From Leguminivora glycinivorella (Eukaryota; Arthropoda; Insecta; Lepidoptera; Tortricidae): a stretch of 64,000 bases of DNA. The first letter of the stretch is position 1, and every line of letters starts with the position of its first letter. Shown here piece by piece: positions 32,676 to 43,312 of this stretch. Location: positions 18,995,883-19,059,882 of the forward strand of contig NC_062978.1 of the NCBI RefSeq assembly GCF_023078275.1, in the 5' to 3' direction. A program made the translations under genes and the position numbers. The notes beneath the pieces are model-generated. The model ran no database searches and was not told the origin of the DNA. It was given only the letters and a program-made list of their open reading frames with translations.

Positions 32676-32839
32676 TTTGGCGTCATCCATATATTACGTA
32701 ACAGTGTAAGGGGGAGGGGGGGGGGTCATACTAAATGTGACAATCCCTGTTAAAGGGATACAAAAAAACGTGACATAGGAGGGGGGAGGGGTCCAAAAAC
32801 CTGAAATTTGGTGTGACGTAATATGTGGATGATCCCTTT
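32676..32839. mobile_element. MITE C, copy 2
   Basis: Aligns to copy 1 from TTTGGCGTCATCCATATATT to GTGGATGATCCCTTT. G-run lengths differ. Two neighbouring insertions at TTT sites, or a local duplication, could explain the pair. Confidence 0.8.
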
Positions 32840-32842
32840 AAG

Positions 32843-32955
32843 ATAAGATAACACCAGACGCAAAGGCGACGGTGTGTTATAAGTTTTACGTACCTGTCTG
32901 TCTGTCTGTCTGTGTATGTGTCTATCTGTGGCATCGCAGTTCCCGTACATAGATC
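32843..32955 (+). mobile_element. Fragment of the GTTATAAGTTTGACGT element
   Basis: ACACCAGACGCAAAGGCGAC, TGTTATAAGTTTTACGT and a TCTG run match the left part of the element at 19155. An earlier ACACCAGACGTAAAAGGGGG at 32601 suggests that the element was also present left of MITE C copy 2 and was broken by it. Confidence 0.5.
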
Positions 32956-32986
32956 AAATATTTCGTCTTGACTGAGACAATAATTA

Positions 32987-33006
32987 AACTATTATATATT
33001 CTGTGG
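32987..33006 (+). repeat. 3' fragment of the 227-bp repeat
   Basis: The 20 bases ACTATTATATATTCTGTGGT equal the 3' end of the repeat at 12125 and 56556, with no upstream similarity. A copy retaining only its 3' end is expected of a 5'-truncated retroposon. Confidence 0.5.
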
Positions 33007-33163
33007 TCTAATTCAAATAAATAAGTTAAGAATTGTATGCAACAGCTCAATCAAAGTTCAGACTGTATTCATAAAATCATAATTAGGTAGGTAAGTTTAT
33101 TCGATGGCGATTTTTATTGACAATCATATCCCAAAAATAGAATTCTCTTCGCAATCATTTCAG

Positions 33164-33282
33164 TTTGATTTAGTATTTTTGCTAACGTTTCTATTTAGAA
33201 TAAAGTTTATCGAATTAGACGGTGTCGGCGATGCCAATTGGATAATTGGCAGCTTGGCGATTGTGTTTTTTCGTTCGAAAAA
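33164..33282 (+). CDS. Possible internal exon of a membrane protein
   Basis: A pyrimidine-containing tract and CAG at 33161-33163 precede the frame FDLVFLLTFLFRIKFIELDG, then VGDANWIIGSLAIVFFRSKK, and GTAAGT follows at 33283. The 119-bp size, both splice consensuses and two hydrophobic segments around LDG...NW favour a real exon. The pattern hydrophobic-LDG-x-x-W weakly recalls small TMEM-type proteins, which is inference only. No partner exon was found. Confidence 0.35.
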
Positions 33283-33756
33283 GTAAGTAATTACTCTATA
33301 AATACGTTAAGTTTGGAGAACAAATGTTTACAAAACTTTATAGATAAAAAACATCGTAGACTGTCTACGTGTACCTCCCTATACCTACATTATTGTTAAG
33401 TACCTACAAACCTACACACAACACGCAACTACTGTGTAATTGAGTCAGTTTGTTTAATAAAGTCCTAAAATGTGTAGTTTACCCAAAAATGTTTAGTTTA
33501 TCCAATGAATTTCATTCAATATGAACGCAGGTCGTGGTCATAACAAATGTTTAATTCCTAACATCGCTAATATCCATTCCTGTTATGTTGAATGTGAATG
33601 GTACGAGAACAATAGAGAGAAAATGTAAATAATGTATATATACTGACTCAATTTGGCCCAACCATACCAACTTGAATCGATTATTATTATTGTATTAAAG
33701 AACATATCTACCAAATGTTCATACATAAGTATTTATTAAAATTAATATACCTCGTC

Positions 33757-33852
33757 TGCCAACAAACCACAAAGTGGTTTGGCAGAAGATATGTAATAGG
33801 GTTAAGCTTTACGTTCTGAATAAACGTTTTATTTTTTTATTGAAAAAAAAAA
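33757..33852 (+). mobile_element. Retroelement-like 3' tail with hairpin and A-run
   Basis: The hairpin CTGCCAACAAACCAC / GTGGTTTGGCAGA is followed by TTCTGAATAAACGTTTTATT (AATAAA signal) and a run of A at 33841-33852. The hairpin-signal-A-run order suggests the 3' end of a retroposed sequence. The family is not identified. Confidence 0.45.
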
Positions 33853-33854
33853 AA

Positions 33855-34363
33855 CCTAAGCATACCTAAGCACGAATGATCAAATCCTATGTTTGTAAAC
33901 ACACAAGGACCACGCAGACGTCCAGAAAACTGCGACATTTTACGAAAACAGCCGAGCAGAGCCGAGGGCGTTTGTCAAAACCCGCGACATATCGCCATAA
34001 GCGTACCCGGAACGTCCGTATTTCCGGAAAATAGTTGAAACTGTAGATAACACACTGTCCGGACAGTTGTCCGAATTAAAACCACGCTCGGGGCTGGCAA
34101 AAAATGCAATATTAAGGTAAATATCGCGCTGGCGCCCACACAATTAGTTCTGTTTTTGCAATTGTTCCCTGTTGGCCTAGTTAAAATATAGCTTTTACAC
34201 GGTGTCAGGAATCTGTAATGTCTCGTGGGATCGCAGTTATGTGAACTCTTTATCTGTCGGTGGTAAAATAAATAAATAGTACTAAAGGCTGTTTGAGCGT
34301 AGACTTCGCGATATGTTGGAAAATGTGAAAATAAAAAAACATCTTCATGAAAAGCATTCTTTT
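33855..34363. other. Spacer, no gene recognised
   Basis: The minus frames spanning 33940-34418 have no recognisable motif and run into the MITE at 34366. No gene is called. Confidence 0.4.
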
Positions 34364-34365
34364 GT

Positions 34366-34650
34366 ATGGGAGCATTTTCAGAATTTGGGACCCCCCAATT
34401 AGTGTAAGTTGCTAACAAAAATTAACTCACTGCCAGTTTTGTGATGATAATCAAGCATGAAATTTCAATAAAAATATTGTTTTTGTGTTAATCATAAATA
34501 AACTTTAAGCGATAATCTACATTGAGAATGTGAAAAAAGTAAATTTTTAGACAGATTTTATGCTTAATTGTCGTCACAAAACTGACAGCGAGTTAATTTT
34601 TGTTTACAACTTCCGCTAATTGGGGGGACCCAAATTCTGAAAATGCCCAT
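34366..34650. mobile_element. 285-bp MITE with ~95-bp inverted arms
   Basis: The left arm ATGGGAGCATTTTCAGAATT, then TGGGACCCCCCAATTAGTG and AAAATTAACTC, is mirrored by the right arm, which ends AATTCTGAAAATGCCCAT. Pairing continues to ACTG(C/A)CAGTTTTGTGA on both sides. The loop is AT-rich. It has no coding potential. Confidence 0.8.
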
Positions 34651-34796
34651 GCTATAAGCCGGTAACTATTATTTGATATTTTAGTGCAGTCATACATAAT
34701 GTTTTGATTTTTCACTTATCCTTGGTTTAAAATCGCGTTCTGTCGCGCTACTCGCGCTGTAGAACTACCTCTAAAGCTATATTATAATGAGATTAT

Positions 34797-34920
34797 GGTC
34801 GGTTGCATTAAACCGTCTGTTACCGAATTTAGCGTTCGCTAAACTTATTGTATGAGAATTTTTATAGACTTCTGCTGCATAACGTTGATGTCTCTTAACT
34901 GTGCTTGATGCAACTGGCCC
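34797..34920. mobile_element. 124-bp MITE (GGTYGGTTGCAT ends)
   Basis: GGTCGGTTGCATTAAACCGT on the left and, reverse complemented, GGGCCAGTTGCATCAAGCAC on the right form imperfect inverted ends. No second copy is in this window. Confidence 0.5.
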
Positions 34921-34924
34921 TTAA

Positions 34925-37650
34925 TATATGACGCTGCGAACAAACAGCTTATAATATCAATCGCAATATGGTCCAGTTATAATAAATGAGACACGTCCAT
35001 TTCAATAATAGATACACTGGTGCCGACTCCACTTCTTCGTCAAGTCTATATTATTCAAATAGTTAACTCATTGTGAACTTTACTGCGATGAGATATAAAC
35101 CAGCACGGGTTAGTTAAGTAGACTTGGCACTTAAAAGGTTAATCTATAAACAATGTGGTTCTATTTGTTTGTTTAAGAGCGATTTGTATACAAACGATTG
35201 GTCAAGCAATGTTTAATCTGCTTAAGTGCGTTTAACATGGATTAAGAAAGGGGATAGGCGTCAGGATTTAAGTGATTAGTTCGTCATGACTATGTAGGTA
35301 GGAACTCAATGTATACACAAACATAAAATATGTTTATGTACTGATTACTAGGTCTACTCAGAAGAGATTAGATAAATATAATGTTTTACTTACTTTTACA
35401 CCAACATGGACATACAATAATATCTTTATCAATGACAATTTATTATTTTTGGCGGTACCTTACCTAATGAAGGGTCTCTCTTCGGTCGTGTATTAAAATT
35501 TTCCTTCAGAATTTCCTACTTTTCACATTTGTATCGTAAATAACTCTTATTACTGTTAACTCGAGTGAAGTCAACTATTAAACGTATTAAAACCAAGTCA
35601 ATCAAATATACCAGGACCTATACAAGAAGAATCACTATCCCCTTTTAGTGATGTCCATAAATCGTGAAGCATTCCAGGCATAACGGTGTTTCTTCGGCTT
35701 TGTCAGTTTACAATATCGTAGCCACACAACTGTCCTGCCACTCTCACGCGAACTCACACCTTACTCGCTTGCAGTAAGACCTCGGTCACAGCAAAGGGAT
35801 CTGTGCCATCAGTAAACCGTTTACAATCTCAAATAATGAGTTAAAAACATCTGTTACTGTCGCCACATTTGGGTATCTTACTTAAGCTCAGACTGTTACG
35901 GACTTTCAATTGCATAACGAGTTTTATTAAAAGATTATAGCCAATGGACAGATTGAAAGGATTTGTATTTTAAAATAAAAAGTTTCATAACTGGTTGAAG
36001 CTAGTAGCAAGGATAATTTATATAGGATTTACATACCTACTTCATACTAAGAATCGTACCTCGATTTTTTAGCGCCACCTATTAAATATAACTAAACTGA
36101 TGATGCCTACAATTTTTTTTTTTTTCAAAATGTGTATTGATGTGATATCATGATTTTAAAATAAGTAAATATATCATTTGTTCTTATAAAAAATAAAAAC
36201 AAGCAAAAAGACTTCTGGAAAATATGATTTTGGCCACTTCCAGGCTGCAAACAGCGCCATCTAGTTTTAAGTCTATAAGGCCCATACAATTCAGGGGTAC
36301 GCTTTTTTGTATGGGCTTTGTCAGTCCCGTATTAAATCGTTCTTGCTAGTAGTAAGCCTAAAGACAAAAAGTACCTTTGGGACTTATCGTAAATTTGAAG
36401 GACGATATAAGACCATGACTCTCAATGCCGTTCAAAATATGCACCCATCTATAGACTTACCTTTTGGACGGTGTCGAATTCAAAAGAAGCACGAAACATG
36501 TATATAAAAAAAAAACAACTATTTAATTATTGCAAATGTTTATATCTTGGGCTACACAGCCACGAACGCAAGTGTCGTTCGATATAGTTCGGATGCTGCT
36601 TAAATCATCTGTCACAGATGTAAAGGCCTATTATTATTATATCTCGAATTCGAGACTACAATACATATGTTTAATTTTTAATTTTCGTCTGACTAAAAAC
36701 TATAGGTACACACTTCGCAACCCACTTCTTAATCGGAAAAGTTTTGCCGTCCATTTTTGAATATATTTATTATTCAATCCTATACCGTATTCCTATAACT
36801 GCTACATTTTGTAAATTCAAACTGATTTATGAATACGGACACTATACGAAGCATTTAGTTACACTTAATTATTGTATCGTGTCAAACATAATTACCGACA
36901 TTGAATTGAATACTTAATAATTAAATACGTGGTTGTCAACAATGTTGTGATAATAGTTTTCAGAAGTATCCATTTCTATTTCTAATAAAGCTATATGAAT
37001 TGTGAAGGAATGTGTGTATGTGAGGAATACTCGAAATAAGAATTCTCCTAAGTTTTTTATTACTATGTACCATAAAGTATATACTAGGAGACAAATGTAA
37101 TATAAAACGGGTCACGCGATGTTGCCAGATTTGTCTTAACGAGGTCTGGCAACAACGTTTCACTACTACACATATCTCGAAATATTACTTGCCTAGTGTA
37201 ATATCTAGCTAAAGACAAAGGGGATGCACTATTTTAACCCAATCGCACATCGATGAATACGTTAAAGTGATTAGGGCAATTTATTTCCATACCACAAACG
37301 GGACAGTAAGGGTACTGTCCCGCTTCCCAAGTTACTTTAGGTTCAGGGTAACGCCGACGTTGATTGACAGACACCGCTCTCTGTAAGCTAATCTGCCATT
37401 AGACATATTAACAAAGGCCGGGGTTAGGTGGTTTTACCTCGGTGTGACCTTTGGGTTGTCGCTTGACAAGTTCTTCCGGGATATTGGACGTATGTTAAGT
37501 GAATTTAGGTAATTGGGGACGGAGTACCATTTTAATATCACTGTGTGTTGAGATGGTTCGTTTTTGTCCAAGACGAATATACCGGAACTAATAAAATAAA
37601 ATAAAACTAGATTGCGCTGCTTCGCAGCCCGGAGATATCTAGGTAATATT
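34925..37650. other. Mostly unique AT-rich DNA, no gene recognised
   Basis: A GCGCCATCTAG motif at about 36253 recalls the RTE-like element at 3191. A perfect 10-bp hairpin (CGGGACAGTA arms) lies near 37300-37323. Frames at 36307-36507, 36530-36760 and 36960-37163 have no domain support. Confidence 0.4.
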
Positions 37651-37654
37651 CAAA

Positions 37655-37784
37655 TCTGTGGGCCTAGTGAAAAAGGGTATAACTCAAATTGACTCGGTGA
37701 AAAAGGTCACAAGTCCGAGCTAGGACTTGTGCCCTTTTTCACCGAGTCGATTTGAGTTATACCCTTTTTCACTAGGCCCACAGA
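37655..37784. repeat. 130-bp near-perfect palindrome
   Basis: It begins TCTGTGGGCCTAGTGAAAAA and ends as its reverse complement. The arms of about 62 bp also contain GGGTATAACTCAAATTGACT and GGTGAAAAAGG. Only a few mismatches and a 6-nt centre (GAGCTA) interrupt pairing. Such tight symmetry suggests a young foldback MITE; a transcript would form a long hairpin. Confidence 0.8.
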
Positions 37785-37789
37785 AATGT

Positions 37790-38160
37790 TTCCTTCAAAA
37801 TACGTGATAAATTATTATCAGTACAAAATTAATCCGAGTCTAATTTCTTTTACCATACACAAACCAACCTTGTACAATGCATAGTATGTACATATACAAT
37901 TATACATCCAAAAGATTTTGAACCTAAAGGTTACGGATGAGAGGATGGTAAATGAGCTGCGTAGATGAAAGCACAAGTTAAACCATAATTAAGTTTACCA
38001 TCCGGTACGGCGACAGAACACTTTGCAGAATTTCGGGGACGGATATTAACAAATTCCAATAGCTTGGTAATGACGCGCCGTCAAATTTAGATTGGGTTTA
38101 GAAAACATGTAAGTGATATTTCAGTATAAGTTGTGGCAAAGTTTTTGTAAGTTACATTTA
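37790..38160. other. Spacer, no gene recognised
   Basis: Nothing is visible apart from AT-rich sequence before the LINE fragment. Confidence 0.35.
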
Positions 38161-38211
38161 AACAGGCATTGTCGACGTTGGGGTCAAATCCAGGCTGAAG
38201 TGGGACTGGAC

Positions 38212-38729
38212 TAGGGTTGTAAAAAAACGGTTTTTTTTCTGGCTTGAAAAAAAAACATGAAAAAAAACCGTGAAAAAAAACAGTTTTTTTTTCTGGAGTA
38301 TGTTTTTTTTCTAAAGTACGAAATCTCAAAATTTGCAAAGTAGTTAATACTTTTATACGGTTTTTTAGACTTAATGTTAACTATTAAACGAATTTAATCA
38401 AATAACTTTAATTTCTGGTCTTATAAAAGTAACATTTACGAAATCTGTAGTTTGTAGTTATCACTATTTACTGTTGGCAACACCACCGCCTCTCCACGCT
38501 ACACGCCGCATCGGGGATTCCCCAATAAACGTTTGTATACTGAATTAAAATGTACGTTATTGTTATTGAAACACGTTACAACTCACGAAAAACCGTTATT
38601 GTCGTATTATTTGTTCATCTGAAAAAAAACCATATTTAGAAAAAAAACCAAGGTGCTCGGTTTTTTTTCATGTTTTTTTTCATAATTCTGAAAAAAAAAC
38701 ATTTGGTTTTTTTTCTATTTACAACCCTA
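38212..38729. mobile_element. Non-autonomous hAT element, 518 bp
   Basis: Perfect 12-bp inverted ends TAGGGTTGTAAA / TTTACAACCCTA are flanked by a perfect 8-bp duplication GACTGGAC (38204-38211, 38730-38737). The subterminal regions are made of homopolymer blocks (runs of 7-9 T or A joined by GG, CATG, CTGG). The insertion lies in a LINE ORF whose frame continues across the single target copy. Confidence 0.9.
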
Positions 38730-38740
38730 GACTGGACAGG

Positions 38741-38796
38741 CCATGCGCCACGTACGGCGTTTGCACAGCGGTGCAAACGCCGTACGTGGCGCATGG
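38741..38796. repeat. Perfect 26-bp-arm palindrome inside the LINE
   Basis: CCATGCGCCACGTACGGCGT plus TTGCAC is repeated exactly inverted after the 4-base spacer AGCG. It begins 3 bp after the hAT duplication (38737) and replaces what should be ordinary LINE coding sequence, suggesting an inverted local duplication or a later palindromic insertion. Confidence 0.8.
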
Positions 38797-39277
38797 CAAT
38801 CGGCAGAACGCAAACGCACGAGAGGTCGGCTCGGAAAGAGATGGTGGGATGATCTTAACTCATTTCTCAGCAACTGGACGGATGCTGCTAATCGGGAGGA
38901 TCGGAAGTCTAGGGGGGAGGCCTTTGCCCAGCAGTGGGACACCTTGTAGACTAATAAAAACCATTTGTAAGGTTCATATTATTATTTCTCAGCAGCTGCT
39001 GATTAGAACTTTTATAATAATTGACGTAAAAACTATCCAAAGACCTAAAAATGACTCCTAACTCCTGAGACTGAAGATTTTCACAAACTGAGTAGCTTTT
39101 TAAAAGCTATGCTCATTTTAATAAATTTACCAACACTCGCCTAAATAACGCTATTCCTAATACCAGTAATACCTGTCTGTGAGTGAATTGATTTGACTGA
39201 CATAAATAAAAGTCAAGAACAAAATTCGACAACATATTCAATTTCCTTCTGCTACATATTTTATAGGTATATTTATA

Positions 39278-39480
39278 TCCAGCATTATCATGCGAACGGT
39301 TAAGGAGTGGAACTCACTTCATACATATTACGAGTACCTATTTCCAGCCAATTACAACTTGGACTTATTTAAATCAAAAGTGAAGACATATTTTGGGTAA
39401 ACAATCAAACATGCTCCATCCTAGACTGCATCGGCACTTTCCATCAGGTGAGATTGCAGTCAAATGCTTTACCTGTTTCC
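39278..39480 (+). pseudogene. LINE ORF2 C-terminus and 3' UTR
   Basis: The frame SIIMRTVKEWNSLHTYYEYL, then FPANYNLDLFKSKVKTYFG, ends at TAA 39398-39400. R-x-x-x-x-WN-LP-like and Y-LD-FK-x-K-x-Y motifs are typical ends of insect non-LTR reverse transcriptase ORFs. The 3' UTR has CATCGGCACTTTCCATCAGG, shared with lepidopteran LINE tails that I recall. Truncated and inactive. Confidence 0.8.
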
Positions 39481-39484
39481 ATTT

Positions 39485-40535
39485 TTTTTAAGTTTCCCGC
39501 CTCTCTAAATTACCGTGATTGATACCTTTATACTACCTTTATATTTTTTATATCTGTTTATTCTACTTTATATCTTCGTTCGCCTAATTTTACATATTTA
39601 GCCTCAACGCCTACCCGCGCCTACAAAACATCTGCTATAGGTATCGGGATCGGTAAATAAATGGTGTGTGCTAACAAAACACGGCTGTTACGAGTATGAC
39701 ACATGAGGGGATGAGTTTGAGAATATAATTAGTGGCGTGGCTTAGTAGGTTCAGCAATATGGGGTATGTATAAATATAGGAGCTCGGATATTGATTAAAT
39801 ACCTACCTTGCCACTTGATGTTTTGCGGAAAATTAAGGAAAGTTTTGTGAATATCCAGATTCTAAAGTATCTTTGCTATATTTTTAGTTTTTGGTTAAGA
39901 AAAAAAGATAAGAAACTAACAACAATACTATTACTTAAGAAAACGAAATAATGTCAAATTGTGGCAAAATGCCGAGCCAAGGCTAAGAAGAAGAAGATCG
40001 GAGGTCTTATCTACATAACATTGTGTAAATTGGTACGTACATTTGTCGTGTCATTTTTTTGGAGTAAAACTTCTAATTTACAGTGTTAAACGTTTAATAC
40101 ACAAACAACAATTAACGTTAAACAATTAACGCTTTAACAAATTAAACAATTAACGCTTAGTGTTGCCAACTCGAATTTTATTTATTTATTTTATTTATTT
40201 CAAAAGTGATTTTCAATATAAATACACGTCCAAATCCCTCTGCAAGTTATTCAAATCGATGGTTCAATATAAAAAATGAAGAAAATAAACAGTTGCCTAA
40301 AAAAAAGTATTTAAGTGTCTGCTGGCAAGACGACGGGCGCGGAAATTGAAATCTCCGCGGTGGACAGGTGATTGACGGCCACTCCGGCGCATGTCTGCCC
40401 CTTAATTTATTATAGGTAGGTCTTTAAATGGTATCAAAGGTATAAATGGTGTGATTTTATGAATTAAACTATTCTCAGGCAGAGCAGAAATTCTCAAATG
40501 TGGGTGCAGCGAGAAAAATCACTACACAGTACACA
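39485..40535. other. AT-rich DNA, no gene recognised
   Basis: AAGAAGAAGAAG at about 39985-39997 and TTTATTTATTTTATTTATTT at 40180-40199 are simple repeats; the latter may be another reversed LINE tail. No gene is recognised. Confidence 0.4.
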
Positions 40536-40538
40536 CCC

Positions 40539-40681
40539 CAGCCCGGTATTATACTTCGAATTGTATCACTTATCTATGTTGATAAAGCATCCGTCACGCT
40601 TTGGCGAGTGTCAGGGTGAGAGTGACAGATGTCTTATCTACGTGGATAAGTGATAAAAATGGAAGCATAATACGCCGGCTG
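40539..40681. mobile_element. 143-bp MITE (CAGCCCGGTATTATACTTC)
   Basis: The left arm CAGCCCGGTATTATACTTCG and the right arm reversed (CAGCCGGCGTATTATGCTTC) align for about 70 bp, including TATCACTTATC and GATAA-GCATC/ACATC blocks. The arms are about three-quarters identical, so this is an older copy. Confidence 0.65.
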
Positions 40682-40689
40682 CGAACAAT

Positions 40690-42055
40690 TTACCATCTTC
40701 GCGTAGTGGTACCAGGCATCCCACTAATACGGACATACCCACTTTAACTAGTTCTAAACTAATTTTGACAATTTTTTTATCGTGGAAATGGTGAGTAACT
40801 CAGTGACTGCAAAAAAGTACCTATGATAAACGCTGCATTAATAGAATAAATAAAACAGTGGTTAAATACTACCAGATTCCCAAATTCCGTCGCAACTTTC
40901 AATAGCATTTCGCCGTTTTCCACAGATTTTCAATGACGAAATCGAATGGTGAAAATTAAGTAAATATTTACAATGTGACACTTCACATATTAATAAATAC
41001 GAAACCCCTTAGTTATTAAATATCCAATTCCCATTAACTTATTGATGCAATTCTGCGACTGACAGTATGTAAACATTTAAATGTAAATGTAAATAAATAC
41101 TCATAAATGAAATAATATTGAAATATTTAAGTTAACCGTACACCCCTCACCACCCGGGACTTAAGGCGCCTTGAAAACTTAAGGCGTATTTATGGGAGAC
41201 GATCTCCGATAGGGGGCGACACCGATCAGTTCCTCCACAATCTGTGCGCTGATCAATCAATGTTGCCGTTTGGTATTTATGCATTTTAAAATGTTTTTGT
41301 TGTCGTTGCCAATAAACATTATTGAAAACAAAATAACAAATAATTTTAATGCTACACGACAAGTAAAAATAAGTTTCTAGATTATTAAGAAACCAGTACA
41401 TCATATCTTAGGCGATTGATTTGATTTCATTTGAAAGCTAAATTTTTTAAGCCTAATAAATAATACATATATAACCACAATATAAATGGATGTATTGACG
41501 CTGACCTACAAAAGAGCAAACATTAGTAGAAAGGATCCTAAATTTCCGCTACCCGCCGATAGATGGCGCTGCCAGTCAAAAGCGGCGCTAGCGCACGCGT
41601 GCGTATCCAATGGCAGTCCATTCATTTCATTCCACCGGTCCAGTATCAAAACGTATTAGGTTAAAACTTAATCCATTCTAACTTCAACCATAATTATTTT
41701 CTATTAAGTCTTTAAACGGTTAAATACAACTTGATGTTGCTTTTTCATTGTTTTTTGTTCCCTCGGCCCAATTCCGTTTTTATATCCAAGCATAATGGAC
41801 AAAGGAGCCGTTTGGTTCCGAGCTGAAGATGTTCCGTACAGAAGAAAAAAGATTTACAGTTACATGCCATTATAAAGCTTTTTTTGTATTGGGAATAAAG
41901 ATGTTTAGTGCATTTGTAGATTGTGCGTGAAATTGGTTTGTGTTATGATGCACATGTTTCTGTTTCTCATGGGTTGTGTTGTTACAAAATGGAACAATGC
42001 CGGAGATGAGTTGTTGCGTTGAGCTTATGTTGAGAATAAAATTAATCTATTTTCT
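40690..42055. other. AT-rich DNA, no gene recognised
   Basis: GATAGATGGCGCTGCCAGTC at about 41560 resembles the ATGGCGC motif of the RTE-like element. The minus frame 41147-41404 has no recognised domain. No exon is called. Confidence 0.4.
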
Positions 42056-42059
42056 ATAT

Positions 42060-42200
42060 ATATAAGTATGTATTTAATCTATATAAGTATGTTTATCGTC
42101 GTCTAGCACCCATAATACAAGCTTTGCTTAGTTTGGGGCTAGGTTGATCTGTGTAAGGTGTCCCCCAATATTTATTTATTTATTTATTTATTTATTTACT
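42060..42200 (+). mobile_element. SINE 3' part with (ATTT)n tail
   Basis: TATCGTCGTCTAGCACCCAT, AAGCTTTGCTTAGTTTGGGG and TTGATCTGTGTAAGGTGTCC match the 3' part of the tRNA-derived SINE at 45159-45414. The tRNA head is absent. The tail is seven or so TTTA units ending at 42198. Confidence 0.75.
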
Positions 42201-42404
42201 AAAGCCCATCGTCTCCGTTCGCTCAGCCACGTTTTAAGAATGGAGGATGATCGTGGCGCGAAAAGGGCATACCTAGGTTTCTTAGTAGGAAGGAAGCCAA
42301 GTGGACGACCGAGATATCGTTGGGGTGATGCCGTTGAAGCGGATCTGCACGATCTCCTGGAAAACTGGAGGGACGTCGCTAAGGATCGAGATACAGTGAA
42401 ACCT

Positions 42405-42545
42405 GTAGGCCTAGCACATGATGGCCGCGGGAGTATGTCGCCGCGAGATAGATGCCACGTCTTCTTCTAACTGTATTAATGACATAAGGACGGGTAGTCT
42501 ATCTCGCGGCGACATACTCCCGCGGCCATCATGTGCTAGGCCTAC
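42405..42545. mobile_element. CAGTAGGCCTAGC palindromic MITE, copy 2 (nested)
   Basis: Near identical to 17920-18064 but inverted. It splits the left terminal repeat of the Tc1/mariner-type element: CCTG lies left and GATAAGTGAGAC right, where the intact end would read CCTGGATAAG. CTG is present on both sides, compatible with a 3-bp target duplication. Confidence 0.85.
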
Positions 42546-43312
42546 TGGATAAGTGAGACTTCAAGGGACGACAAAATTTATCTCACTTAAAGAGGTATTC
42601 CACTTATTCAGGGTCTCAGTTAGATAGGTATCATAGGTATAATACAATGTTTGTCTCACTTACAGAGGGTATCACTAATAGAGGCCAGAATAGGGGGATG
42701 TGTCAGTTATAGAGGTGATAAGGTGTTTTTCATATAGTTATTATTAGTTGTATACTAAAAGAAAAGGTAAATAAGTCTTGTCTTTAAATAAAATATAAGA
42801 CTTTTAGTGTCATTGTGTCATAGAAATTTTATACATATTATGAAAGTTATATTTAATTTATTTATAATTTTTATGTTATAAATCGAAATTTTAGTTTTAA
42901 TTACTTAAAATAACCAAGAAAACCCTTAACTCACCGAAACACAAATAATCAATCGCGTAATTTACAGATGAGCTAAGAATTATTGAAAATATAGAAAAAG
43001 ATTTTTAAATTGATGAGATGATTCAAATGTCCAAGTTACAGAGGTCATAGATAGACTGTATCTCAGATACAGAGGTAAATTTCTATAAAATTCTTAACAA
43101 ACAATTAAGTGAATATACATTTCAAATATAGTCTCAGTAAGTAATAGAGGTAAAATACATACTCTGTCTCACTAATAGAGGGAAATGTGACTAAAAAATC
43201 GAAAAGGCTAATCTTAGTTATAGAGGTCTGTTTTGTCTCACTAACAGAGGTAAATCGGTGCGAAAGTGTCGGGACCGCACCTTGGGTCCCAGCTAAAGAG
43301 GTTTCTCACTTA

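Larger units (their letters stand above)
38161..38949 (+). pseudogene. LINE C-terminal fragment interrupted by hAT element
   Basis: Ignoring the insertion at 38212-38729, the frame reads LKWDWTGHAPR, then (after a palindrome) RGRLGKRWWDDLNSFLSNW and EAFAQQWDTL with a TAG stop at 38947. The W-GH-R, GR-x-x-x-RW-DD and QQWDT motifs are the tail found after the reverse transcriptase in insect non-LTR retrotransposons. Upstream ORF2 is missing, so this is a 5'-truncated dead copy. Confidence 0.85.

Noticed and set aside
33975..34418. 147-codon minus-strand open frame, the longest in the window
   Set aside because: It runs into the arm of the MITE at 34366 and its translation shows no known motif; length alone is not enough in 64 kb.
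38087..38338. Minus-strand frame with F/K-rich peptide
   Set aside because: Generated by the A/T homopolymer runs of the hAT element at 38212.
42144..42470. 108-codon plus-strand open frame
   Set aside because: Not a gene: it joins a SINE tail, a LINE fragment and the start of two nested elements.
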